Origin: Lujinxingia vulgaris | Lineage (GTDB): Bacteria; Myxococcota_A; Bradymonadia; Bradymonadales; Bradymonadaceae | DNA length: 36,429 nt | Direction: 5' to 3' | Assembly (NCBI RefSeq): GCF_007997005.1 | Contig: NZ_VOSL01000138.1 | Span: 1-36,429, forward strand | In this document: positions 1-7,880 of the stretch, piece by piece | Position numbering within the stretch: the first letter of the stretch is position 1 | Layout: every line of letters begins with the position of its first letter | The notes under the pieces: generated by a model | Told to the model about the DNA's origin: nothing | Database searches by the model: none | The model's input: the letters and a program-made list of their open reading frames with translations, nothing else | Program-made: the position numbers and the translations under genes

Positions 1-2259
1 AGCCCCCGGGAGCGCGCCCCGCTTCGCGGGCCACGCTCGGGTCGCGGCGCGATCGACGCGCTGCGCGAGACCGGCGGGGGGCTCTCGCTGGATAACCACC
101 CGGGGATCAACCGCGGGGGGAGGCCGCGTCAGCCGACGCGCCCCAACCCGGCGATTGCAGGCGATCAGCCGGAGCTGAAAGGTGACGCGTCGACGCCGGA
201 GGTGGCCGAATCCGGCGCGCCGCTCACCGCGGATGGGCCGGTGGCCGACGCGACCGACGACGCACGCAAGACCGCGCGCAGTCTGGCCGAGAGGCTTCTG
301 GCCCGCGGGGGGCTTGAGCCCGTTGACGACGCGTCGAGCGAGCCGGCGGAGCCGGCGCGCGAGGTGGTCGATGTCAGCCGCACCCGGCCTTACACCGAGA
401 TCGCTCGCCCCGATGAAGATCTGGCCGCGCGCTATGCGCTCAGCGAAGACGACTTCCCCAACCTGGTGCGCTACGGCCGCAACCTCACCGAAGAGGCGGC
501 GCTGGCCAACATCGACCCGGTGGTCGGGCGCGACACCGAGATCGCGCAGCTCATCGACATTCTGGGCAAGCGTCGCTCCAACAACCCGCTGCTCGTCGGC
601 GAGCCGGGTGTGGGCAAGACGGCGGTCGTAGAGGGGCTGGCCTGCCGGTTGGCCGAGATGGCGCGCGGGGGCATCGCCTTTGGCGAGCGGGTGATCGTGG
701 AGCTGGAGATGGGGCGGCTCTTAAGCGGCACGCATCTTCGGGGCAGCTTCTCGGAGCGCTTGCTGGGCATCAAAGATGAGGTCGCGCGCGCCGGCGGTCA
801 GATCATCGTGTTCCTCGATGAGGTGCACACCTGGATCTCGGCCGGCGCCAGCGGCGACGGCACCGACGCGGCCGGCGAGCTGAAGACGGCGCTGGCACGT
901 GGGAAGTTCCCGTGTATCGGGGCGACGACCCACGACGAGTACCGAAAGTTCATTGAGAGCGACCCGGCCTTTGAGCGCCGCTTTCAGACGGTGACGGTCG
1001 AAGAGCCCGATGAGGCCACGGCGCTGCGCATCATTGAGGGCGTGCGCACCCATTATGAGCGCCACCACGGGGTGCAGTTCACCCCCGACGCTCTGGCCGC
1101 GGCGGTAGGGTTGTCGGTGCGCTATGTGCATGACCGGCAGCTTCCCGACAAGGCCATCGGGGTGCTTGACCTGGCCGGGAGCCGGGCGGCGCGCCAGGGG
1201 CTTAAAGATGTCGATCGCGAGGCCATTGCGCGGGTCGTCGCCGATGTGGCAGGCATTCCCGCCGACCGCCTCACCGGCAGCGACCGCGAGCGCTTCCTGC
1301 ACATGGAGAAGTTCCTCTCCGAGGGTGTGGTGGGCCACCAGGAGAGCGTGCGCACCATCTCGGAGCTGATTCGGCGCAACTACGCCGGCTTCCGCAGCAA
1401 GCGCCCCATCGGCAGCCTGCTCTTCTTAGGGCCGACCGGTGTGGGTAAGACCGAGATGGTCAAGGTGTTGGCCGACTTCCTCTTCCATGACCGCGACGCG
1501 ATTGTGCGCCTCGACATGTCGGAGTTTATGGAGTCGCACTCGGTGAGTCGCTTCATCGGAGCGCCCCCCGGGTATGTGGGCTACGAGCAGGGCGGCCAGC
1601 TTACCGAGGCGGTGCGCCAGCGCCCCTATCAGGTGGTGTTGCTCGATGAGATTGAAAAAGCTCACCCGGACGTGCTCAACCTGCTTCTGCAGCTTTTTGA
1701 CGAGGGGCGGCTAACCGATGGGCGCGGCCGGCAGGTGGACTTCTCCAACACGCTGGTGATCATGACGAGCAACCTGGGCGCCGAGGCGTTTGACGATGCG
1801 CCGCAGGAGAGCCGTGGGGCGCGTATCGGGTTTGGGGCGCGGGCGATGAGCCCGCGTGAAGCGACGCGTCAGCGCGACGGGCTGCGCGACGAGGTGTTGA
1901 CCGCTGCGAAGGGGCATTTCACCCCGGAGCTGTGGAACCGCATCGATGAGCGGCTGGTGTTCATGCCGCTGACCCGCGATGAAGTCGCGCGCATCGCCAC
2001 GTTGCAGCTGGGAGACAGCCAGCGGCGGCTCTGGGAGGAGAGCGCGATTCGCCTGGAGTTTGACGACGCGGTGGTCGACCACCTGATTGCCAACGGCGGC
2101 TACGATCAGCGCCTGGGCGCGCGGCCGATGCGCCAGACGATTCAGCGTCTGGTCGAGGGCGCGGTGGCCCAGGAGATCTTGTCGGGGCGTGTGGTGCGCG
2201 GCGGCTTGATTCGGGTGGTGGTCGATGGCGATCGCCTGCGCTGTGAGACGCAGGGCTGA
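1..2259 (+). CDS. ClpA-like AAA+ ATPase (Clp protease ATP-binding subunit), 5' partial
   Basis: The reading frame is open from base 1, so the true start lies upstream; the GTG at 202 is only an internal candidate. Two AAA+ modules are visible: Walker A GEPGVGKT at about residue 200 (counted from base 1) with Walker B VFLDEVH, and Walker A GPTGVGKT at about residue 477 with VVLLDEIEKAHP. The linker between them is short and has no ClpB-type coiled-coil middle domain, which fits ClpA rather than ClpB. An IGF tripeptide (1825-1833) sits where ClpA/ClpC carry the ClpP-docking loop, so the likely role is unfolding proteins for ClpP in the cytoplasm. About 150 residues before the first ATPase domain are rich in Pro, Ala, Asp and Arg with no clear fold; a Clp N-domain, if present, lies outside the window. 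No clpP or clpS is nearby. The ClpA-like assignment is strong; the exact orthologue is uncertain. Confidence 0.9.
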   Translation, partial: SPRERAPLRGPRSGRGAIDALRETGGGLSLDNHPGINRGGRPRQPTRPNPAIAGDQPELKGDASTPEVAESGAPLTADGPVADATDDARKTARSLAERLLARGGLEPVDDASSEPAEPAREVVDVSRTRPYTEIARPDEDLAARYALSEDDFPNLVRYGRNLTEEAALANIDPVVGRDTEIAQLIDILGKRRSNNPLLVGEPGVGKTAVVEGLACRLAEMARGGIAFGERVIVELEMGRLLSGTHLRGSFSERLLGIKDEVARAGGQIIVFLDEVHTWISAGASGDGTDAAGELKTALARGKFPCIGATTHDEYRKFIESDPAFERRFQTVTVEEPDEATALRIIEGVRTHYERHHGVQFTPDALAAAVGLSVRYVHDRQLPDKAIGVLDLAGSRAARQGLKDVDREAIARVVADVAGIPADRLTGSDRERFLHMEKFLSEGVVGHQESVRTISELIRRNYAGFRSKRPIGSLLFLGPTGVGKTEMVKVLADFLFHDRDAIVRLDMSEFMESHSVSRFIGAPPGYVGYEQGGQLTEAVRQRPYQVVLLDEIEKAHPDVLNLLLQLFDEGRLTDGRGRQVDFSNTLVIMTSNLGAEAFDDAPQESRGARIGFGARAMSPREATRQRDGLRDEVLTAAKGHFTPELWNRIDERLVFMPLTRDEVARIATLQLGDSQRRLWEESAIRLEFDDAVVDHLIANGGYDQRLGARPMRQTIQRLVEGAVAQEILSGRVVRGGLIRVVVDGDRLRCETQG

Positions 2260-2325
2260 GGCCTCACCCACGCGCGGATCGCGTTGAACGACGTTAACCC
2301 GAGCAACGACGACAGGGGGGGGGCG

Positions 2326-3180
2326 CTACTCGTCGTCGCTGCGGCGCATCAGGCGTCGTGCGCGTTCGGTGAGAAGATCGTAGATCGCCAGCAGGTCGCT
2401 CTCATCGCCGAGGCTCGCCAGCGCCTGGCGGTGCTGCTCGATGGTATGCTCGTCGCCGCGGGCCACCGGTCCGCTGAGCGCGCGGGCGGGGCGGTTGCGG
2501 CTGAGGTTATCGAGGCTTGAGCCGGCCAACTCCACCAGCGCGGTGCGAGCGATGTCGGGATCGATATGGGCCTGAGCAGCGATGTCGATCGAGGCGTCGA
2601 TGAGGCTCACCAGCAGGTTGGCCGCGGTGACGGCGGCAGCGTGGTAGTAGGGCTTGGTCTGCGGCTCAATGCGCTGGGGGGCGATGCCCGCCGGGCGCAG
2701 CAAATCTTCGAGAAGATCGACGGCGCGGTCGTCGCCCTCCACGCTCCAGAAGGTGCGGTGGAAGCGTTGCACCGCGCGCACCGGCTCGGTGATGGCCTGC
2801 AGGGGATGCAGCGTGGCGATGGCGCAGCCCGGTGGCGCAGGCTTGAGCTCGGTGCTGGCCAGGCTCCCGGAGGTGTGCACGAGCACCGAGCCCGGGGCGA
2901 TGTGGCTGGCGAGCGCCTGCGCGGTGGCGGCGATGGCGTCATCGACTACCGTCAGCCAGATCAGCGCCGGCCCGTCGAGGTGAGCTCGCAGCGCGTCGGG
3001 CAGCGCACCGAAGGTGCGCGCGCCGGGGGCGGGAGGCGCGGCCTGGGCAGCGGCTTCGGTGCGGTTCCAGGTCGCTTTGACACGCGCGCCCAGCTGGTGA
3101 GCGAGCAGATGCAGCGCCTGCCCCACGCGTCCGTAGCCCACGATGATCCAGGGCAAGTCGTCTGAGGTGGAGGTGCTCAT
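2326..3180 (-). CDS. Rossmann-fold/DUF2520 protein
   Basis: A 284-residue predicted NAD(P)-binding protein. The N-terminus has the Rossmann motif IIVGYGRVG (GxGxxG at residues 15-20). It is followed by the family pattern of a T-S-G-S turn (VLVHTSGSL) and a histidine-proline (ATLHPLQ). A helical C-terminal half resembles the 6-phosphogluconate-dehydrogenase-like DUF2520 domain (PYYHAAAVTAANLLVSLID). The family is thought to be oxidoreductase-like, but I know of no established substrate. I chose the ATG at 3178-3180 because it overlaps the nadD stop as ATGA and the protein aligns from there; a longer in-frame extension to 3270 lies inside nadD. It is the last gene of the leftward cluster and ends 66 bp from the convergent Clp gene. 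No convincing terminator lies between them. Confidence 0.85.
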   Translation of the reverse strand: MSTSTSDDLPWIIVGYGRVGQALHLLAHQLGARVKATWNRTEAAAQAAPPAPGARTFGALPDALRAHLDGPALIWLTVVDDAIAATAQALASHIAPGSVLVHTSGSLASTELKPAPPGCAIATLHPLQAITEPVRAVQRFHRTFWSVEGDDRAVDLLEDLLRPAGIAPQRIEPQTKPYYHAAAVTAANLLVSLIDASIDIAAQAHIDPDIARTALVELAGSSLDNLSRNRPARALSGPVARGDEHTIEQHRQALASLGDESDLLAIYDLLTERARRLMRRSDDE

Positions 3181-3761
3181 GCGCAGTGCGTACCCAGGTA
3201 GAGCTGATGATGATCGATGATGGAGAGCACGTCGGCCGGGATCCAGGCGCGCACGCTCTCGTAGTCGCAACGCGCCAGGGCGTCGCGGATGATGGTGGAG
3301 CTGATATCGGGGAGCTCCAGGTCGATCTTATCCGGCGAGGTGTCCCGATCATGACCGCGCCGGCCGACGACGATGAGGTTGACCATCGTCATCAGCTCGT
3401 CCCAGCGCTTCCAGCGGTCGACTTCGCCTAAGATGTCGGCGCCGACCACCAGCGAGAAGCGCGTCCGGGGGTGGCGCTCTTTCAGCGCGAGGACTGTATC
3501 AATGGTGCGGCTCTCGCCGCCGAGCTCGCGCTCGATCTCCGAGATGCGCACATCGCGAAAAGGCGCGATGGCCGCCTGGCACATGGCCTTGCGGGCCTCA
3601 AAGCTGGCGAGATCTTTGTTGAAGGCGTGCTGGTAGGTGGGGATCCACCAGACCTCGTCGACGGGTTGCGTCTGCAAGACCCAGAGCGTGGCCAGGGTGT
3701 GGCAGACGTGCGGCGGGTTAAAGCTGCCGCCGAAGAGCGCGACGTGTTGGGGATCAGTCAT
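3177..3761 (-). CDS. nadD: Nicotinate-nucleotide adenylyltransferase
   Basis: A 194-residue enzyme joining nicotinate mononucleotide and ATP to deamido-NAD, a late step of NAD synthesis in the cytoplasm. The nucleotidyltransferase signature is GGSFNPPHVCH (residues 11-21, His18 and His21), and the second signature DISSTIIR lies near the C-terminus. The usual HxGH reads HVCH here; Gly is replaced by Cys. The motif set and length fit the NadD family. The ATG at 3759-3761 is chosen because the signature begins ten residues in; the open frame reaches 3968 but overlaps the upstream gene. It starts 8 nt inside the end of the NamZ-like gene and its TGA overlaps the ATG of the DUF2520 gene, so translation of all three is probably coupled. 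Confidence 0.93.
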   Translation of the reverse strand: MTDPQHVALFGGSFNPPHVCHTLATLWVLQTQPVDEVWWIPTYQHAFNKDLASFEARKAMCQAAIAPFRDVRISEIERELGGESRTIDTVLALKERHPRTRFSLVVGADILGEVDRWKRWDELMTMVNLIVVGRRGHDRDTSPDKIDLELPDISSTIIRDALARCDYESVRAWIPADVLSIIDHHQLYLGTHCA

Positions 3762-4953
3762 GATAGAGCAAACACTCGTTGCGGCGGGATTCAAACTCGG
3801 CGCGGGCGCTGCGGTTGGCCCGAGCCAGCTCGCGAGGGTCGACGCCGTCTTCCAGCGCCCGGCGTTGTTCCGGGTCGCCCAGGAGCAGATCGATGGCCAG
3901 GCGATCGTTGACGAATTCGTAGGCCTGCTCGCGCCAGGCAAAGCCGTCGGCTTCCTGGGCGATGACACCGGCGATGATCGCGTAGCTCAACGTGAGGCTT
4001 CGCATCTGGCGTCGGTCGGTGATGTGAAGTTGCAGACCGCGGCAGGTCTGGCCGGCGTGTTTTTGAAACATCGGCCGAAAGGCGACCAGCCGGTAGGCGA
4101 CGCCCTCCAACTTCAGGGATTCGAGGTAGGCTTTTAAGGCCGGCGCGTCAACATAGGGAGCCCCTACGAGCTCAAAAGGGCGTGTGGTGCCGCGGGCCTC
4201 GCTTAAGTTGGTGCCCTCAATCAGGCATTGGCCCGGGTAGACGGTGGCGGTGTCCAGGGTGGGCATGTTCGGGCTGGGCATCACCCAGGGGAGCCCGGTC
4301 TGGTCGAACCACATCGTGCGCTTCCAGCCCCGGAGCTCGACGACCTCGAGCTCACACCGCCAGTCGGTGAAGCGGTTAAAGTAATGCGCGAGCTCGCCTG
4401 CGGTCATGGCGTGGCGGGTGGCGATGGGCTGCATGCCCACAAAGGAGTCGTAGCCTTCGAGGACGATGTTGCCTTCGATGTCGACGCCGTTGATGGGGTT
4501 GGGGCGGTCGAGCACGGTCACCGGGATCGACGCCTCACCGCAGGCCTGCATCATCAGGCCGATGGTGTAGACGTAGGTGTAATAACGCGCGCCGATGTCC
4601 TGAATGTCGCAGATGACGCGGTCGAGGCCTTCGAGGTGCTCAGGCCGGGGTTTGAGGCTCTCGAAGGTGTGGCCGTAGAGGCTGATGCAGGGAAGTCCGG
4701 AGAGGGGGTCGACGGTCTCTTCGACGACCTCCATATCCTGGGCTTCGGCGCGCACGCCATGTTCCGGGCCAAAGAGGCGTACGATGTTGAGGCCGGCCTT
4801 GCGCAGCGCCTCGATGGCGTGGTCGAGCGAGGCTGTGATGCTGGTGGGGTTGACCAGCAGCCCCAGCCGCTGGCCCTTGAGCGCGTTGAGGCGCTCGGGC
4901 TCGGCCAGAAGACGATCCAGGCCGGTTTGAACGACGGGGGCAGACAGGGTCAT
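3754..4953 (-). CDS. namZ: NamZ/YbbC-family (DUF1343) exo-beta-N-acetylmuramidase
   Basis: A 399-residue DUF1343 protein. Family marks are GLLVNPTS, FGPEHGVR, DIQDIGARYYTYVYT, VLDRPNPI, PSPNMPTLDTA and EGTNLSEARGTTRPFE, the last including the conserved Glu-rich signature. Characterised members (Bacillus subtilis NamZ, glycoside hydrolase family 171) remove terminal MurNAc from peptidoglycan fragments for cell-wall recycling. I infer the same reaction here. No signal peptide or membrane segment is visible at the N-terminus (MTLSAPVVQTGLDRLLAEPE), so this copy may work on fragments in the cytoplasm, unlike the secreted Bacillus enzyme. The start ATG overlaps the stop of the upstream HAMP-containing gene as ATGA (4950-4953). 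Length is normal for the family. Confidence 0.9.
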   Translation of the reverse strand: MTLSAPVVQTGLDRLLAEPERLNALKGQRLGLLVNPTSITASLDHAIEALRKAGLNIVRLFGPEHGVRAEAQDMEVVEETVDPLSGLPCISLYGHTFESLKPRPEHLEGLDRVICDIQDIGARYYTYVYTIGLMMQACGEASIPVTVLDRPNPINGVDIEGNIVLEGYDSFVGMQPIATRHAMTAGELAHYFNRFTDWRCELEVVELRGWKRTMWFDQTGLPWVMPSPNMPTLDTATVYPGQCLIEGTNLSEARGTTRPFELVGAPYVDAPALKAYLESLKLEGVAYRLVAFRPMFQKHAGQTCRGLQLHITDRRQMRSLTLSYAIIAGVIAQEADGFAWREQAYEFVNDRLAIDLLLGDPEQRRALEDGVDPRELARANRSARAEFESRRNECLLYHD

Positions 4954-6341
4954 GACGGAACATCCTCGGTGGGTTTCTCGGTGGGTTTCTCAGCGGAGGG
5001 TTTGGAGGCGCCGCCCATCATCAGGGGGACGCCCTTGATCTGAGGCTGGGCGCCCGAAGAGCCGCTCATCTCGCTCCAGTCGCCGGGGGCGTCGTCATCG
5101 TCGGGCATGGGTTTGCCCTGCAGAGCGGCGCTCATCACGTTGAGGTAGTGCGCCAGGCTGGCGGCGTCATCGTGATAGCCTTCGTTGGAGAACTGATAGT
5201 CCCGGTTGCCGGAGATGATCTCCTGAACACCCTGCTCGATCTGGGCGAAGCGTCGGGTGTAGAGGTGCAGGCTCAGCAGCAAGAAGATCATGCCGACGGC
5301 CAGCACGCCGAAGCCAACGCGCAGGGTCAGGGCTTTGGCGTGGTCGACCGGCGCGAGGGTGCGCTCCATGTTGGAGAGGAGCACCATCCCGGAGCGCTCG
5401 TCCTCGTCGCCGGCGCGGTGGAAGTGGCGCACGAGCGCGCGGTAAGGGGTCTGATTGATGGAGACATCGACAAAGCGCTCCAGGTCATTTTCGGGGGCGA
5501 TCTCGTCGCTGAAGAGCTGGTCGGCCAGCGCGCGCTGATTGTTGGTGCTCAGCGTCGAGCCGTAGATGCGGCCGTCTCGGAAGAAGGCCACCTCCGGCAC
5601 CAGCGCGGCCTCGCGGGTGTCGGACTCGGGGGTGTACTCCCCACTGGACGCGCCGGCAAAGAGCCCCTGGCTGCGGCGCGCGACGCCGTCATTGACGAGG
5701 TTGCCCAGGATGACCGCACCCACGGTGGCGTCCGTGCCGGGCTCACGCAGGGGCGCGATGGCCACGCGGTAGAGCTGGCGGTCCTCGGTGGCGCTCCAGG
5801 ACCAGTTCCAGGAGGCCAGGCGCGGCTCACCGCTCTCCATCACCTCCAGCACCAGCGGGAAGTCACGCGCGACGTTCTCGCCCATCCAGTGCGCGAGGTT
5901 ATCCCCCAGGGTGGCCACCCCGCGGCCGGAGCGGTCGATGGCCATAAAGATCTCATGGTCGGCCGGGCGGCGCTCGGCCAGGGGCAGGTCGAGGTTGCGA
6001 ACCCCCTCATTTTTAGGCGCGATGAATTCGGTAAAACGAATCTGGTCGCGTTCCAGCAGCTTGTGCACCTCGACGTGGCGCTCGTACTCGGCGTCGCCGG
6101 TGTATTCGGCGATCATCGCCTGCTGCAGGTCATCGCGGGAGGCGACAAAGCGGGCCTTCTCCAGGAGGGCGTATTCGTCGAGCCGGCGCGACTTCTCGGC
6201 GATAAGCGCGGTGCGTTGCAAAGCGACGTCGCCGTCCTGCTGAAGCGCGGGCCGCATCGTGTTTTCAATCACCAGATAGGTCGAGGCCATAAACAGCGCG
6301 ACTAAGACCACGTAACCGAGGACGATTTTGAGTCGAAACAT
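4950..6341 (-). CDS. Two-TM sensor-like protein with extracytoplasmic domain and HAMP-like segment, no output domain
   Basis: A 463-residue protein. TM1 is at about residues 5-27, a soluble region of about 300 residues follows (30-335), TM2 is at about 338-360, and a HAMP-like helix pair spans 361-408 (RRFAQIEQGVQEIISGNRDY). The tail is acidic and Pro/Lys-rich with a KPTEKPTE repeat. The layout resembles the sensor half of a chemoreceptor or histidine kinase with a CACHE-like domain, but no kinase, cyclase or MCP signalling domain follows. I infer that it senses an envelope condition and acts through protein contact. I chose the ATG at 6341 because AGGAG lies 6 nt upstream and the TM segment begins at once; the upstream extension to 6659 has no support. 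It is overlapped by the muramidase gene and preceded by the zinc-finger ParA gene with a 220-bp gap. The domain assignment rests on topology only. Confidence 0.75.
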   Translation of the reverse strand: MFRLKIVLGYVVLVALFMASTYLVIENTMRPALQQDGDVALQRTALIAEKSRRLDEYALLEKARFVASRDDLQQAMIAEYTGDAEYERHVEVHKLLERDQIRFTEFIAPKNEGVRNLDLPLAERRPADHEIFMAIDRSGRGVATLGDNLAHWMGENVARDFPLVLEVMESGEPRLASWNWSWSATEDRQLYRVAIAPLREPGTDATVGAVILGNLVNDGVARRSQGLFAGASSGEYTPESDTREAALVPEVAFFRDGRIYGSTLSTNNQRALADQLFSDEIAPENDLERFVDVSINQTPYRALVRHFHRAGDEDERSGMVLLSNMERTLAPVDHAKALTLRVGFGVLAVGMIFLLLSLHLYTRRFAQIEQGVQEIISGNRDYQFSNEGYHDDAASLAHYLNVMSAALQGKPMPDDDDAPGDWSEMSGSSGAQPQIKGVPLMMGGASKPSAEKPTEKPTEDVPS

Positions 6342-6561
6342 AGCGCGCTCCTGGAAGAGGGGGGCCTCCGCGGTGGGAAGCGAGTTCACAGGGTTCTGTC
6401 GCCGTCGGCCAGGCCGGGCAGCGATGATACGGCGTGCGTCTACAAGCTCATAAAGGGCGGTGCGACTCTCCGGGGGAGGCCGCAGGCCCGATGTCAATCG
6501 GGGTGTTGATCCTCTCAAGTGTACTGGTGGTGTGCTCCCCCCGCAAGGTGGCAGAAGGGCC

Positions 6562-7626
6562 TCAGGCGGTGGCCTGAGCGCGGCGCTGATGCTCGCGAAC
6601 CACCCAATCGACGACCTTCTGGTAGTCGGAGGCGCCGCGGCTGTCCGGCGCGTACTCAAAGATGGACTGGCGGTGTTGCGGGGCTTCTTTGAGGCGAGTG
6701 TTCACGCGAATCGGCGGGAGCACCTTGTCGTGGAAGTAGCCCTTGAGCGTCTTGATGGACTCGTCGCTGATGTTGTTACGCATGTCGTAGAAGGTGGGCA
6801 GTATGCCCATGATGCTGATGGGGTGTAGCAGGACCTGGTTGACGTTCTTGAGCGTCTTCATGACCTGTTTGACCCCCACCAGGCTCAAGAAGTCGCAGGA
6901 GACCGGCACGATGAGGTGGTCGGCGAAGGTCAGCGCGTTCATGTTGAGCAGCGAGAGGCTCGGGCCGCAGTCGAGCAGGATGAAGTCGTAGTCGTGGTTC
7001 TCGTGAAGAACCTTGCGCAAAAGTTTATCACGGCCCTCATTTTTGCGAGCCAGGAAGATCTCGGCGCTGGCCAGGGTGTCGTCGCCCACGAGCACATCGA
7101 GGTTGGGGCGGGCGTTGATGACGCTCTGGCTTAAGGGGCGCTCCTCGACCATCAGGTGGTAAAGGGTGTGTTTGCCCTCGACGCCCAGGCTGATGGCGAC
7201 GTGGCCCTGACTGTCGACGTCGATGATGAGCACGCGGTGGCCGGCCAGCGCCAGGCCGCTGCCCAGGGCGACGGTGGTGGTTGTCTTGCCGGTGCCGCCT
7301 TTCTGGTTGAGCACGGCGATGCGCATCGGGCCGCGCTCGGAGTGGGTGCGTCTCTGGCGGTAGTCCTGAACGGCCGGGGTGCGGCAGGCCATCGAGCAGT
7401 AATGCACCTGGCGGCCGTCCACGGTGGCCTGCTGGAAGGCGTAGGTGGGCACGAAGGCCTTGTCGCAGCTGGAGCAACGCACCTGGCCTTGCTGCTCGGT
7501 CTGCTCCTGGCGGCAGGCCTGGCTGCAGAAGTAGACCATCTCGGAGCCGCGACGCTCGATCTGGAAGCGAAATTTGACCAGAAACTGCTTCTCGCAGCTA
7601 ACGCAGGTCTTGAGTGCGGGAGCCAT
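6562..7626 (-). CDS. ParA/MinD-type ATPase with two N-terminal zinc fingers
   Basis: A 354-residue fusion. Residues 8-38 and 51-81 form two tandem Cys4 modules with identical spacing, C-x2-C-x22-C-x3-C (Cys 8, 11, 34, 38 and 51, 54, 77, 81). They resemble MYM/TRASH-like treble-clef zinc fingers. From Met101 follows a complete ParA ATPase: deviant Walker A KGGTGKTT (109-116), IIDVDSQG and FILLDCGPS. ParA/Soj ATPases dimerise on ATP, bind DNA or membrane and position chromosomes, plasmids or protein complexes. No parB is seen in this window, so a role in chromosome partition is unsupported; positioning of some other cargo is possible. The ATG at 7626 has AAGGA 6 nt upstream. An internal ATG at 7326 would give an unfused ParA, but the conserved cysteines argue for the longer form. 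Confidence 0.88.
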   Translation of the reverse strand: MAPALKTCVSCEKQFLVKFRFQIERRGSEMVYFCSQACRQEQTEQQGQVRCSSCDKAFVPTYAFQQATVDGRQVHYCSMACRTPAVQDYRQRRTHSERGPMRIAVLNQKGGTGKTTTTVALGSGLALAGHRVLIIDVDSQGHVAISLGVEGKHTLYHLMVEERPLSQSVINARPNLDVLVGDDTLASAEIFLARKNEGRDKLLRKVLHENHDYDFILLDCGPSLSLLNMNALTFADHLIVPVSCDFLSLVGVKQVMKTLKNVNQVLLHPISIMGILPTFYDMRNNISDESIKTLKGYFHDKVLPPIRVNTRLKEAPQHRQSIFEYAPDSRGASDYQKVVDWVVREHQRRAQATA

Positions 7627-7880
7627 AAGACATCCTTGTCAGGTCCGGGTTGCGCCGGGGCACGGGCCGCGCCCCTGAAAAAGTGTACAACGCAAGGGCG
7701 GGGACAATAACGCTAAACGATCCCGCGGTAAAGCGCGCCGCAGCGGGCAACTCCGCGGTGCGCCGGGGCAACGCCTTTTACGGAATCAAACGTGGCAGGA
7801 TGCTGTCTTCAAAGGTGCCTGGCGACGAGAGCGCCGGGGAACAATCCGGCCACTGCGGCCCGTCTAATCGGAGGTTGCTC

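Noticed and set aside
2257-2266. Perfect palindrome TGAGGCCTCA at the Clp stop as a terminator
   Set aside because: It has no loop and no U tract; a neighbouring 5-bp stem at 2270-2284 is too short.
2315-2323. Run of nine G between the Clp and DUF2520 genes as a phase-variable tract
   Set aside because: It lies between two gene ends, not in a promoter or coding region, so length change would have no obvious effect; it may be a sequencing-prone site.
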